From: JAOXRU01 sp965247735
GTDB taxonomy: Bacteria > Bacteroidota > Bacteroidia > Flavobacteriales > Flavobacteriaceae
Assembly (NCBI GenBank): GCA_965247735.1
Contig: CBDFHN010000002.1
Span: 4,588,001-4,652,000, forward strand
Direction: 5' to 3'
DNA length: 64,000 bases
The notes beneath the pieces were generated by a model that was given only the letters and a program-made list of their open reading frames with translations, did no database searches and was not told the origin of the DNA. Below, piece by piece: positions 8,401 to 15,316 of the stretch (within the stretch, counting starts at the first letter, position 1; every line of letters starts with the position of its first letter). The translations under genes and the position numbers were made by a program.

Positions 8401-10144
8401 TGCGGGAAGCAAAATTCTTTATGGCTTGTTCAAATTCTTGTTTGTCTGAGACAGAATATATAATATGCCATAATTTATGCTCCATTTCTTTAGTAAGAAA
8501 TGCATTAGCATCTACGTTTGTTACTTTTTTTAATCGATTTAATAACTGTACTCTAGTTTGGTTACCAGGATATTTTTTATCTTCAGGATAGTTCCATCTA
8601 TAATTTACTTTTTCCGCTTTAGTAAAATGCTTTTTACTTTCTAAGAAACTTAGTATATGTTTTTGTTCTATTTCACTTTTGGTATTACAAAAGTCGAATA
8701 AGTCTACCCAGTCATTTACACTAGTGAAAAGTTGAGTACTGACATCTATATCTTCCTTTTCTGTTTTTTTATAAATTTTTAAGTTTTGTACAAATTGCCA
8801 TAATCTAAATTCTTGATAAAGAGGATTACTTTTACTAATGCACTTTATACCTATGGTTTCTTTTTCTCCTTTTTTAATAAAAGTTTTTGTTTCATAAGGG
8901 CAATCAGAAATGGTAGATTTTTTGCTTTTTAATGGGCGCTGGTAAAAGATAATATCATCTATGAAGAGATAACTAAAATCTTCTTCTTTTATATTGTTGA
9001 TATGTGCTTCATTTCTTGGATATAATTCTTCTATACAGCTGTTGTATAAAGCCTTGTTTTTTAATTCAGGATGAAAACTGATTTGGGTTTTTAGTATTGT
9101 TTTTAACTCTTTTTTGTAATTTTCACGTTCAATAGTTTTAATAAGTTTTCCTCGTATTTTTTGCTTTGGATCTGTCAATAATGAAGCATAAATATATTCG
9201 CCAACAGTTTTGTTTGATTGGTCTATATCTTGTTCTGTTTTTTTCTTAATAGCAATCCAATCTTTTTCTGAGTCTACAGCACTAAAACTTCTTTTTATAT
9301 TACCTTCTTTATCTAGTTTTGGATTGTTTTCTTCATCTATTGATGTGGTAACAATAAATTCTTTTATTTTTCCTATCCAATTTTCTAAAGATTCCTTGCT
9401 TTGTCTTCTATAAATCCAACCATTTTCTAAAACTACATTATACCAAGTACCTTTTGCGTTTTTATCTTCTGTTGCTTCTATTTTATCAACTTTTAGAGCG
9501 TAAAACTCTTTTAGTTTTCCGCTGTTTGATTCTTCTTCTTCCCCTCTAAGTTGGTAGTATCCTCTTTTTTGATTAAAGTTAAGTAAGATCCAGGCAAGTT
9601 CTTCTTTGCTTATTTTTTTGGTTAGTGCTTTTTTACGTAGATAATAAATAGTCCAATCTAAAGGGATTTTAGTTTCTTCTCCGTTAGCTTTATTATAAAA
9701 TAATAAAGGTTGTACTTTTTTAAATTCTGATGCCATTTCATTAAAGGAGTCCATAAATATAAATTTATGTTTACCCTCTTCATTTTTTCTGTAATTAAGT
9801 TTTGTTTCTGTTTGACCTTTAAATTGACCTAAATGTTTTTCAAAATCAATTGTTTTTGCATAGTGTTTGGGTAAAAAACCTAATAGATTTAAAACCCTAA
9901 GTAATCGTTCTCTTCGTAATAAGTTGCGCTGTATTAATCTTCTAACGCCTCTATATCCCGTTCGTTCTGCAGTTTGAGATATAGAAACTCCTGAATCAAA
10001 TTTTCCAAGTATGTCTTGAGACATTGGTATGATTCTGGAACCTAAACCTTTTATAGTTCCTTCTTTTTTATCAAAATCATGTTCAATTAATGCCCATCCT
10101 ATGGAATTGGTTCCTAGATCCAAGCCTAATATTTTCTTATTCAT
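5495..10144 (-). CDS. cas9: Type II-C Cas9 endonuclease, long Bacteroidota form
   Basis: The 1549-residue protein carries all Cas9 catalytic elements. RuvC-I is at residues 5-14 (ILGLDLGTNS, Asp9), followed by the arginine-rich bridge helix around 60-85. RuvC-II is HVELGRE (Glu759). The HNH motif is IEHIIPQS with His885 and Asn899 nearby, and RuvC-III is DHRHHALDAL (His1088, Asp1091). Every active-site position is intact, so both strands of target DNA should be cut. The length is well above compact II-C proteins of about 1000-1100 residues but fits the long flavobacterial branch. The ATG at 10144 lies just before the RuvC-I motif, so the start is well supported. The gene diverges from the tracrRNA, with about 97 bp between start codon and anti-repeat. 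Confidence 0.97.
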   Translation of the reverse strand: MNKKILGLDLGTNSIGWALIEHDFDKKEGTIKGLGSRIIPMSQDILGKFDSGVSISQTAERTGYRGVRRLIQRNLLRRERLLRVLNLLGFLPKHYAKTIDFEKHLGQFKGQTETKLNYRKNEEGKHKFIFMDSFNEMASEFKKVQPLLFYNKANGEETKIPLDWTIYYLRKKALTKKISKEELAWILLNFNQKRGYYQLRGEEEESNSGKLKEFYALKVDKIEATEDKNAKGTWYNVVLENGWIYRRQSKESLENWIGKIKEFIVTTSIDEENNPKLDKEGNIKRSFSAVDSEKDWIAIKKKTEQDIDQSNKTVGEYIYASLLTDPKQKIRGKLIKTIERENYKKELKTILKTQISFHPELKNKALYNSCIEELYPRNEAHINNIKEEDFSYLFIDDIIFYQRPLKSKKSTISDCPYETKTFIKKGEKETIGIKCISKSNPLYQEFRLWQFVQNLKIYKKTEKEDIDVSTQLFTSVNDWVDLFDFCNTKSEIEQKHILSFLESKKHFTKAEKVNYRWNYPEDKKYPGNQTRVQLLNRLKKVTNVDANAFLTKEMEHKLWHIIYSVSDKQEFEQAIKNFASRNNLDKESFEKNFLKIPPYKNEYGAYSEKAIKQLLTLMRIGKYWDKNAINIEVKERITSVITRLETIDYEKERISEVADDDVPIRLLKSFLPFKNQNPLQALNTYQACYAVYERHAEIGDILHWKTPKDIDVFLNNFKQHSLRNPIVEQVVTETLRVVRDIWKQYGKNKENFFSEIHVELGREMKNSSDKRKKISDRNQENENTNQRIKSILEELKNESSNDIRPYSPSHQEILKIYEDGIYLNPEADFSKLKEEDVKKIRKNNSPNKAEINKYKLWLEQGYTSPYTGEIIPLHKLFTTAYQIEHIIPQSRYFDNSLNNKVICESAVNEEKGNKTAYEYLKNNGGSIVELSQGKNTLLLTLENYEKHCNTYFKKNRTKLKNLLSEDIPEGFINRQLNDSRYISKLVKGLLSNVVRENGEKEATSKKLVPVTGAITSKLKQDWGLNDKWNEIISPRFKRLNDLTNSNDFGYEAKQLINGKETGKTFFRTQVPDEISRGFNKKRIDHRHHALDALVIACCTKDHSNYLNALNAEKNNFSLRNKLLIKNKNEHYTKHFQLPWTNFSNDVKDKLEHTIISFKQNLRVINKTNNKTWQWRKNDDGNLKKILVKQEKGQNWAIRKPMHKETVSGKVAVKQLKKGESSLINYLNNWELIADKDVKNKVKSLAVVFDKDLKTIKKNLKSNPIIIAGKKIEKIKVYEWSKNATATRIQLTEKFTRKQLEAVTDSGIRIILENHLKNYVDDNNKERFDLAFNTDGIEELNKNIESLNNRKKHQPIHKVRVYEEGTKFSIGETGQKSKKFVEAAQGTNLFFAIYWNEEQKKRVYETIPLNKVIAHQKWRANLNKEELKKEPLIPINHEKGKFLFDLSPNDLVYIPTEEELNNPNLVNLKNLNPTQINRIYKMVSSSSSECFFIKNTISSLIKKYDSKSKLGELGSLNKLETTICINQIRIKESCWKLKIDRLGNITNCIR

Positions 10145-10166
10145 GTCTTATAATTTTCTACAACTA

Positions 10167-10196
10167 TAAAACTACATATAAAATATTTATTGCAAA
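10167..10196 (-). promoter_or_regulatory. Candidate cas operon promoter
   Basis: On the minus strand TTTG (10193-10196) is followed after 18 bp by TAGTTTTA (10167-10174). This matches the Bacteroidota pattern TTTG-N17..23-TAnnTTTG at all but the last base. It would place transcription start around 10160, about 16 nt before the cas9 ATG. The assignment rests on position and consensus only. Confidence 0.45.
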
Positions 10197-10231
10197 TGTG
10201 TAAAACCGCAAGTTTTAAATAGATTTTTTAT

Positions 10232-10239
10232 TATCTTTG
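10232..10239 (+). promoter_or_regulatory. tracrRNA promoter -7 box
   Basis: TATCTTTG is a perfect match to the Bacteroidota -7 element TAnnTTTG. Transcription would start about 5-7 nt downstream, at roughly 10244-10246, which is the beginning of the anti-repeat. I see no clear -33 TTTG at the usual distance. Confidence 0.65.
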
Positions 10240-10241
10240 AG

Positions 10242-10323
10242 TACAATTTGAAATCAATTCACAATAAGGATTATTCCGTTGTGAAAACATTTAAAGCGGC
10301 ATGTTAAATCATGTCGCTTTTTT
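10242..10323 (+). ncRNA. tracrRNA
   Basis: Bases 10242-10264 (starting TACAATTTGAAATCAATTCA) are the exact reverse complement of repeat bases 2-24. A linker follows with a small hairpin (AAGGATTATTCCGTT), then TTGTGAAAACATTT. The terminator hairpin is AAAGCGGCATG (10293-10303) against CATGTCGCTTT (10310-10320), ending in a T run. Anti-repeat, nexus-like segment and intrinsic terminator in this order are the standard tracrRNA layout. It pairs with the 5' part of the repeat in each crRNA and is needed for crRNA processing by RNase III and for Cas9 loading. It is divergent from cas9 and lies on the same strand as the array. The 5' end is inferred from the promoter box. Confidence 0.92.
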
Positions 10324-10367
10324 CATTTTTAAATGTTTCACGAACACTTTTGGGAAATAAGAAAGAG

Positions 10368-10421
10368 TTGTGAGCTAAAACATTTAAAGCGGCATGTTAA
10401 CTCATGTCGCTTTTTTCATTT
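10368..10421 (+). repeat. Second copy of the tracrRNA 3' tail without anti-repeat
   Basis: This copy starts GTTGTGAGCTAAAACATTTA and repeats the terminator stem AAAGCGGCATG (10386-10396) with CATGTCGC, followed by a T run and CATTT. It matches the tracrRNA from about 10279 to its end, with a GCT insertion and one loop change (TTAACT for TTAAAT). A 17-bp sequence, ATGTTTCAYGAACACTT, follows the first tail at 10333-10349 and recurs after the second at 10461-10477, so a larger segment was duplicated. There is no anti-repeat and no TAnnTTTG box in front of it. It could act as a backup terminator or produce a longer tracrRNA by readthrough. Confidence 0.8.
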
Positions 10422-10612
10422 GAATCGTTTTGCTTCTGTTTTGCAGTATATATCATAGAAATGTTTCATGAACACTTATTTATATGACAGAAATGATGAG
10501 CCAATAAATTTATATGCTACTAGCTAATTTTTTATTTTACGATGATAATGCAACATTTTTCAATTTGTTTTTATTCATTAACTTCGGATTTAATGGTAAC
10601 AACTTATTGGTA

Positions 10613-10768
10613 ATGAAAATACTTTTTACAACGCTGATTCTTTCTTTTGTTTTTTATTCTTGTGAGGAAGAAAATGATTGTGGTAAAACAGAAACAGTAT
10701 GTTTTGATGGTCATTGTATAGAAAGGCCAGTGGAAGGTTCGTTTGGAGACTGCTATGATGATTATTAG
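10613..10768 (+). CDS. Very small cysteine-rich lipoprotein
   Basis: The 51-residue protein starts MKILFTTLILSFVFYSC, a typical lipoprotein signal with Cys17 as the lipidation site. An earlier in-frame ATG at 10514 would add 33 residues in front of this signal, so 10613 is preferred. The mature 35 residues contain four more cysteines (DCGK, VCFDG, HCIE, GDCYDDY) and many acids, which suggests a small disulfide-held knot. No family is recognised. It is followed directly by a dispersed structured repeat. Confidence 0.55.
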   Translation: MKILFTTLILSFVFYSCEEENDCGKTETVCFDGHCIERPVEGSFGDCYDDY

Positions 10769-10780
10769 CTAATTGCCCAA

Positions 10781-10880
10781 CTGTTTTAATCCCACCAGTG
10801 GGTTTAATTCCTGGATGCTTGCATCGAAATGATTAAAGTGTTATTCCTTTTTCATGTCTCGTGGGCTTGTCCCGAGGTTA
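10781..10880 (+). repeat. Dispersed hairpin repeat, family 2, copy 1
   Basis: Three hairpins occur in order. CCCAC/GTGGG (10791-10802) is followed by TTTAATT. GATGC/GCATC (10814-10825) comes next. CTC..GGG/CCCGAG (10858-10876) is last. The same order and linkers recur at 30363-30463 and 48903-49003, with base changes on both sides of the stems. The first hairpin with its T-rich tail could end the lipoprotein transcript. Confidence 0.7.
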
Positions 10881-10992
10881 TTGACTGCTTGCTCCTCTCT
10901 TTTGCTTTATCGAAAAACATTAATTTACTTTTTTTTTATTTTGTGAATAACAAAGCCCTAAGTAATTAGGAATTAACTTTTAGAATCACAAA

Positions 10993-11293
10993 TTTCCCTA
11001 TTTCCCTATTTCCCTATTTCCCTATTTCCCTATTTCCCTATTTCCCTATTTCCCTATTTCCCTATTTCCCTATTTCCCTATTTCCCTATTTCCCTATTTC
11101 CCTATTTCCCTATTTCCCTATTTCCCTATTTCCCTATTTCCCTATTTCCCTATTTCCCTATTTCCCTATTTCCCTATTTCCCTATTTCCCTATTTCCCTA
11201 TTTCCCTATTTCCCTATTTCCCTATTTCCCTATTTCCCTATTTCCCTATTTCCCTATTTCCCTATTTCCCTATTTCCCTATTTCCCTATTTCC
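10993..11293 (+). repeat. 8-bp tandem repeat, about 37 copies
   Basis: The unit TTTCCCTA is repeated without error over about 300 bp. It lies between the small lipoprotein and the DUF2141 gene and has no gene on either strand. The minus strand contains TAG in every frame. Perfect copy identity implies recent or ongoing slippage. The true copy number may differ from the assembly. Confidence 0.97.
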
Positions 11294-11396
11294 GCGTAAG
11301 GGATAGAATGGTTTGTTTAAGCTCTTCTACTTTTTTGTAGAAAGCGAGTAATGATAGCCCGACCCCTCGATTTTTATCGTGGGATACGCCCATAAA
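11294..11396 (+). repeat. Dispersed structured repeat, family 1, copy 1
   Basis: The element starts GTAAGGGATAG and then has AGCTC, a hairpin TTCTAC/GTAGAA (11325-11342), AAGCGA, ATAGCCCGACCC and GGGATACGCCC. A second copy with the same blocks lies at 60476-60575. There the hairpin stem is TCTGC/GCAGA, so both arms changed together. It is probably a small structured RNA or a REP-like element. The rest of 11397-11585 shows nothing but AT-rich leader sequence. Confidence 0.65.
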
Positions 11397-11585
11397 ATCA
11401 AAAATGAAGAAGGCTGTGCCAATTTTTAAACTATTAAATTCTGAATCTTCCAACCATTAAATTTTTCAATTTTCAATATTTTAATCTTACAATTCATCCA
11501 CTAAAAATTACAACTCAGTCTTTCTCTTTTTATAATAGCATGCAATAAGCACATCTTTGTACTGTAATTAAAAAACAACAACATT

Positions 11586-12011
11586 ATGATACGTTTAATT
11601 TATGTAGTAATTGCTTTTCTAATAAGTACAGCAGCAATGCTTGCTCAAGAAAGTGAAGAAGGAACAATTACAGTTGCCATTAAAAATATTGAGAGCGATA
11701 AGGGAACTGTTTTGGTTGGTTTGTATAATAAAAAAGACAAATTTTTAAAAAATGCATATTTAAGCGTTTCTAAGAAAATTGAAGACGGAACTTCTAGCGC
11801 AATATTTACTAATGTTCCAAACGGCACTTATGCCATATCTGTTTATCATGACGAAAATGGAAATAAAAAATTAGATAAAAATTTTATGGGCATTCCAAAA
11901 GAAGATACTGGTACTTCTAATGATGCTCCAGCAATATTTGGTCCTCCAACATGGGAAGATGCAAAGTTTAAGTTTATTACAAATTCAAAAAATATCATCA
12001 TCAAACTATAA
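11586..12011 (+). CDS. DUF2141 domain exported protein
   Basis: The 141-residue protein has a signal peptide of about 20 residues ending near AMLAQ. A single DUF2141 domain follows. Its hallmarks are the GTVLVGLYNKKDKFL strand, the turn ISVYHDENGNKKLDKNFMGIP and the C-terminal PPTWEDAKF. Proteins of this family are small periplasmic or outer-surface beta proteins of unknown role in Bacteroidota. It is followed after 12 bp by a TPR protein and then a two-component system, so it is probably the first gene of that transcript. The family call is firm; the function is not known. Confidence 0.88.
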   Translation: MIRLIYVVIAFLISTAAMLAQESEEGTITVAIKNIESDKGTVLVGLYNKKDKFLKNAYLSVSKKIEDGTSSAIFTNVPNGTYAISVYHDENGNKKLDKNFMGIPKEDTGTSNDAPAIFGPPTWEDAKFKFITNSKNIIIKL

Positions 12012-12023
12012 AAACAAACAATT

Positions 12024-12653
12024 ATGAAAAAAGTACTAACCATTTTATCCGTATTTATCTTTACCTTAACTTTTGCACAGTCTAAGTATGACAAAGGAAT
12101 GCAAAAAGCATTTGAGCTATGGGGAAGTAACAAACCATTTGAAGCTGTAAACATGTTCGAAAGGATTGCAACTGCAGAGCAAGACAATTGGCTGCCCTAC
12201 TATTATATTGCACAAATTAATGTGATAAAATCTTTTGGAGAACGAGATAAAGAAAAACTAAGCTTGCAATTAGATAAGGCTAAAGAAAACTTGGCTATTG
12301 CAGAAAGCATTTCGCCAAATAATGCAGAACTTATGATTATAGAGGCATTAATGCACACGGCTTGGATTGTATATGATGGACAAACTTATGGCATGACTTT
12401 AGGTCCCAAAATAGGACAGTTATATGGTAAGGCAATGGCAATAGCACCAAATAACCCTAGAGTTGTTTTTTCTAAAGCAGAAAACGATATGGGAACTGCT
12501 AAATTTTTTGGACAAGATCCGTCTGTATACTGCAAAGATGTAGCAAAATCATTAGAGCTTTTTACTACCTTTAAAGCAGAAAGTGACTATCATCCACAAT
12601 GGGGAAAGGATAGGGCAGAACAAACCTATAAAAACTGTACCAAAGGAGAATAA
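12024..12653 (+). CDS. Exported TPR-like protein
   Basis: The 209-residue protein has a signal peptide ending near TFAQ (residue 19). The mature part is helical, with repeated features such as KAFELWGSNKPFEAVNMFE and a later KAMAIAPNNPRVVFSKAEND that look like tetratricopeptide helices. Near residue 118 a stretch on a different pattern contains YGMTLGPKIGQLYGKAM. It lies 12 bp after the DUF2141 gene and 3 bp before the histidine kinase, so the three are likely co-transcribed. It may be a periplasmic scaffold linked to signalling, but nothing in the sequence shows a partner. Confidence 0.75.
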   Translation: MKKVLTILSVFIFTLTFAQSKYDKGMQKAFELWGSNKPFEAVNMFERIATAEQDNWLPYYYIAQINVIKSFGERDKEKLSLQLDKAKENLAIAESISPNNAELMIIEALMHTAWIVYDGQTYGMTLGPKIGQLYGKAMAIAPNNPRVVFSKAENDMGTAKFFGQDPSVYCKDVAKSLELFTTFKAESDYHPQWGKDRAEQTYKNCTKGE

Positions 12654-12656
12654 ATA

Positions 12657-13994
12657 ATGAAAAACGCTGTAAAAGTATTAGGAGTAGGAGTTTTAGTAGC
12701 AATTGTATTGTTTCTATTTGATAATGGATGGGCATACTTTTCAGGAAAACAACTAGAGTTTAATTATAAATTAGTATCAGATTTTGGTTATTTTTTACTT
12801 TATTCAGTGCCATTAAGTCTAGTAAATAGTTATTACTATTATTATATAGGTGAAAAAATTGATTGGGAAAAAAGAGAAAATTTAAGGTTAAGGGTTGGTT
12901 TTTTTGGTTCTGTATTACTTACACTAGTTTCGTTTTTTTTAATTAGAACCTTTCAAGAAGTTTTTTTAGAAGGAAAAACCTTTGCCGAGTTTATTAGTAA
13001 GGAAAGAATTGAAACCTATATTATTGCCTTAATAATAACCTTAATAATAGTCTTGTTTTTCCATGCAGTGTATTTCTATAAAGCATTACAAGAAAAAAAG
13101 GTAAAAGAACATAAAGTAATTGCCAAGGCGGCATCCGCACAGTTTGATGCATTAAAGAACCAATTAGATCCTCATTTTTTATTCAATAGTCTTAATGTAC
13201 TAACAAGTTTAATTGAAGAAGATCCATATAAGGCACAAAAATTTACCACCTCTTTATCTAAAGTATATCGTTATGTTTTGGAGCAGAAAAATAAAGACCT
13301 GATCTCTGTTAATGAAGAGCTAAGTTTTGCAAAAACCTATGTGAGTTTGTTAAAGATGAGGTTTGAAGATAGTATTGTTTTTGAAATGCCAGAAACACTT
13401 AAATATGGAGAGGCAAAAGTAGTTCCACTTTCTTTGCAATTGTTATTAGAAAATGCGGTAAAACACAACAAAGCAACACCAGAAAACCCTTTGCATATAA
13501 CAATTACTGAAGAAGGGAATATGCTTATTGTAAATAATAATTTGCAAGAAAAACAGGTGCTAAAGAAGGGTAGCGGAGTAGGATTAGAAAATATAAAGCA
13601 ACGCTATTATATTCTTACAGAAGCTGCTGTGGAAATTATAAAAACAACAACAGATTTTAAAGTTAAAATTCCAATGTTACATAAAGACATAGAAATAATA
13701 GAACATCAAACACAAGAGCATTATATCTCAGGAAAAAGATATGAAAAGGCTAAAGAACGTGTTAAACTGATTAAAGATTTTTACGGTCACTTACTGTCTT
13801 ATTGCATGGTAATTCCAATATTAATTATTGTAAACTACAATACAACTAGCTTTCCTTGGGCTATTTTTCCAACCTTAGGGTGGGGGTTTGGGCTTACGGC
13901 ACATGGTTTAGAAGCTTTTGGTAAAAACCCTTTTATGGGAAAAAATTGGCAAGACCGAAAAATAAGGGAATTAATGGACGATGATAACTTTTAA
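12657..13994 (+). CDS. LytS/YehU-type sensor histidine kinase with C-terminal 2TM domain
   Basis: The 445-residue protein has about four N-terminal membrane helices (residues 5-140). A HisKA_7-type kinase core follows, with the phospho-accepting His173 in LDPHFLFNSLN, the N-box LLLENAVKHN near 265 and the G-box GSGVGLENIKQRY near 307. From about 350 it ends in a 2TM domain (KRYEKAKERVKLIKDFYGHL, two hydrophobic helices, then NPFMGKNWQ). Four free 2TM genes follow at once, and a LytTR regulator lies 1.3 kb downstream as the likely phosphotransfer partner. The fusion of kinase and 2TM module suggests the free 2TM proteins interact with the kinase. The last codons overlap the upstream-most reading of the next gene. 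Confidence 0.92.
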   Translation: MKNAVKVLGVGVLVAIVLFLFDNGWAYFSGKQLEFNYKLVSDFGYFLLYSVPLSLVNSYYYYYIGEKIDWEKRENLRLRVGFFGSVLLTLVSFFLIRTFQEVFLEGKTFAEFISKERIETYIIALIITLIIVLFFHAVYFYKALQEKKVKEHKVIAKAASAQFDALKNQLDPHFLFNSLNVLTSLIEEDPYKAQKFTTSLSKVYRYVLEQKNKDLISVNEELSFAKTYVSLLKMRFEDSIVFEMPETLKYGEAKVVPLSLQLLLENAVKHNKATPENPLHITITEEGNMLIVNNNLQEKQVLKKGSGVGLENIKQRYYILTEAAVEIIKTTTDFKVKIPMLHKDIEIIEHQTQEHYISGKRYEKAKERVKLIKDFYGHLLSYCMVIPILIIVNYNTTSFPWAIFPTLGWGFGLTAHGLEAFGKNPFMGKNWQDRKIRELMDDDNF

Positions 13995-14004
13995 AAGAAG
14001 AAAT

Positions 14005-14289
14005 ATGATGAACGATATAGATAAAGAAAGTAAATATATAAGGGCAAAAGAGCGTGTAAAAAAGATAAAGGATTTTTATAGTCACTTATTGTCTTATTGC
14101 ATAGTAATTCCAATATTAATTATTGTAAACTATAATACAACAAGTTTTCCTTGGGCTATATTTCCAGCCTTAGGATGGGGAGCAGGACTTACGGCTCATG
14201 GTTTAGATGCTTTTGGTAAAAATCCTTTTATGGGGAAAAATTGGGAAGAGCAAAAGATAGAGGAGCTAATGAGGGATGATAACTTTTAA
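14005..14289 (+). CDS. 2TM domain protein 1
   Basis: This protein has 94 residues from the ATG at 14005, which follows an AGAAGAAA ribosome site. An in-frame ATG at 13981 overlaps the kinase stop but lacks such a site. The protein is one 2TM domain: a charged helix (YIRAKERVKKIKDFYSHL), a membrane helix, FPWAIFPALGWGAGL, a second helix, then NPFMGKNWEE. It is nearly identical to the C-terminal domain of the kinase over this length, so it arose by duplication of that 3' end. The duplication even includes the sequence ATGATAACTTTTAA at the junctions (13978-13994 and 14276-14289). Confidence 0.88.
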   Translation: MMNDIDKESKYIRAKERVKKIKDFYSHLLSYCIVIPILIIVNYNTTSFPWAIFPALGWGAGLTAHGLDAFGKNPFMGKNWEEQKIEELMRDDNF

Positions 14290-14299
14290 AAACAGAACC

Positions 14300-14599
14300 A
14301 TGATGAGAGATATAGATAAAGAAAGTAAATATATAAGAGCAAGAGAGCGTGTAGATGAGGTAAAAAAGTTTTATGGAAGCCTAACTTCTTATATCATTTT
14401 TGTAATTATTATTGTAGCACTTAATTATTGGAAAGGCTGGGCGAGTTCATGGTACCATTGGGCAATTTTTGGATGGGGAATCGGTATTATTGTTAAGGCA
14501 TTCAAAGTTTTTCGGTTAAATCCTTTTATGAGTCACGATTGGGAATCAAGAAAGATGAAAGAGTTTATGGACGAAGATAATTTTGATAACAGAAGGTAA
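14300..14599 (+). CDS. 2TM domain protein 2
   Basis: This protein has 99 residues from the ATG at 14300; the earlier in-frame ATG at 14276 overlaps the previous stop. The 2TM domain is recognisable from YIRARERVDEVKKFYGSL, two hydrophobic helices, and NPFMSHDWESRKMKEFMDED. It is more diverged than copy 1 in the first membrane helix. The start region again reads MMRDIDKESKY, as in copy 1, so it is a second round of tandem duplication. Its function is inferred to be membrane signalling with the adjacent kinase. Confidence 0.87.
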   Translation: MMRDIDKESKYIRARERVDEVKKFYGSLTSYIIFVIIIVALNYWKGWASSWYHWAIFGWGIGIIVKAFKVFRLNPFMSHDWESRKMKEFMDEDNFDNRR

Positions 14600-14601
14600 T
14601 T

Positions 14602-14910
14602 ATGGAGAATCTAACAGAAAAAAAATATAGGCAAGCACAAAGGCAGGTAAAAAAAATACAAGGATTTTATGTCCATTTAATGATTTATATAGTTGTCAAT
14701 ATTTTATTGTCTATTGCAATTACGTTTATATTAATGGAGAATGGATTTAGTTTTAAAGATGCCTTTTTTAAATTTGGTACTATTGGTTCTTGGGGCATAT
14801 GGGGAATAGGAATATTTATTCATGCTTTTATAACCTTTGATTTTTTCTTTGGTAAAGGTTGGCAACAGAAAAAAATAACTAAAATTTTAAAAGAAGAAGA
14901 AGCAAAATAA
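14602..14910 (+). CDS. 2TM domain protein 3
   Basis: The 102-residue protein starts 2 bp after copy 2. It has the order YRQAQRQVKKIQGFYVHLMI, a first membrane helix, GSWGIWGIGIFIHAF, and FFGKGWQQKKITKILKEEE. It keeps the F-Y-x-H-L and GKGW signatures but is clearly older than copies 1 and 2. The close spacing suggests translational coupling along the operon. Confidence 0.87.
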   Translation: MENLTEKKYRQAQRQVKKIQGFYVHLMIYIVVNILLSIAITFILMENGFSFKDAFFKFGTIGSWGIWGIGIFIHAFITFDFFFGKGWQQKKITKILKEEEAK

Positions 14911-14918
14911 TAACAGAT

Positions 14919-15233
14919 ATGGAGCATACAAGAGATAAAAAATATTTAAGAGCAAAAAAAAGAGTTGAAGAACTTAAGGGGTTTTATATTCACTTATTTG
15001 TTTATATAGTAGTTAATTCGTTTATTTCTATTAGTAAAATAATTAGTGATATCAGTAGTGGTGATTCTTTTAGCGAAGCCATTTTTGATTTTGGAACCGT
15101 TGCAGTATGGATGTTCTGGGGAATAGGATTGGTAGCACATGCTATGAGTGTTTTTAATGTTTTTTTAGGAAAAGGATGGGAAAAACGACAAATAGAAAAA
15201 ATAATGGATGAGGAGAAAAGTTCCAATTTCTAA
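14919..15233 (+). CDS. 2TM domain protein 4
   Basis: The 104-residue protein follows copy 3 by 8 bp. Its motifs are YLRAKKRVEELKGFYIHLFV, a first helix, AVWMFWGIGLVAHAMSVF, and FLGKGWEKRQIEKIMDEE. It is closest to copy 3. It is the last 2TM gene before an 83-bp gap and the LytTR regulator. Four free copies plus one fused copy is a larger set than the one to three I would expect at such loci. Confidence 0.87.
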   Translation: MEHTRDKKYLRAKKRVEELKGFYIHLFVYIVVNSFISISKIISDISSGDSFSEAIFDFGTVAVWMFWGIGLVAHAMSVFNVFLGKGWEKRQIEKIMDEEKSSNF

Positions 15234-15316
15234 TAGCAAATAGCTAGACTAGAGTTTACCAGTTTAAAAAAAGAACATATACAATTAGTGCATATAACCA
15301 ACCAAAAGAGGCAAAA

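Noticed and set aside
10514..10612. N-terminal extension of the tiny lipoprotein
   Set aside because: It would place 33 residues ahead of a clear lipoprotein signal peptide.
10993..11293. Open reading frames through the octamer repeat on the plus strand
   Set aside because: The openness follows from the 8-bp unit having no stop in any plus-strand phase; there is no start, ribosome site or gene-like composition.
13981..14004. Earlier ATG for 2TM protein 1 (and likewise 14276 for protein 2)
   Set aside because: It is the duplicated end of the preceding gene and lacks a ribosome binding site; ATGs at 14005 and 14300 fit the domain start.
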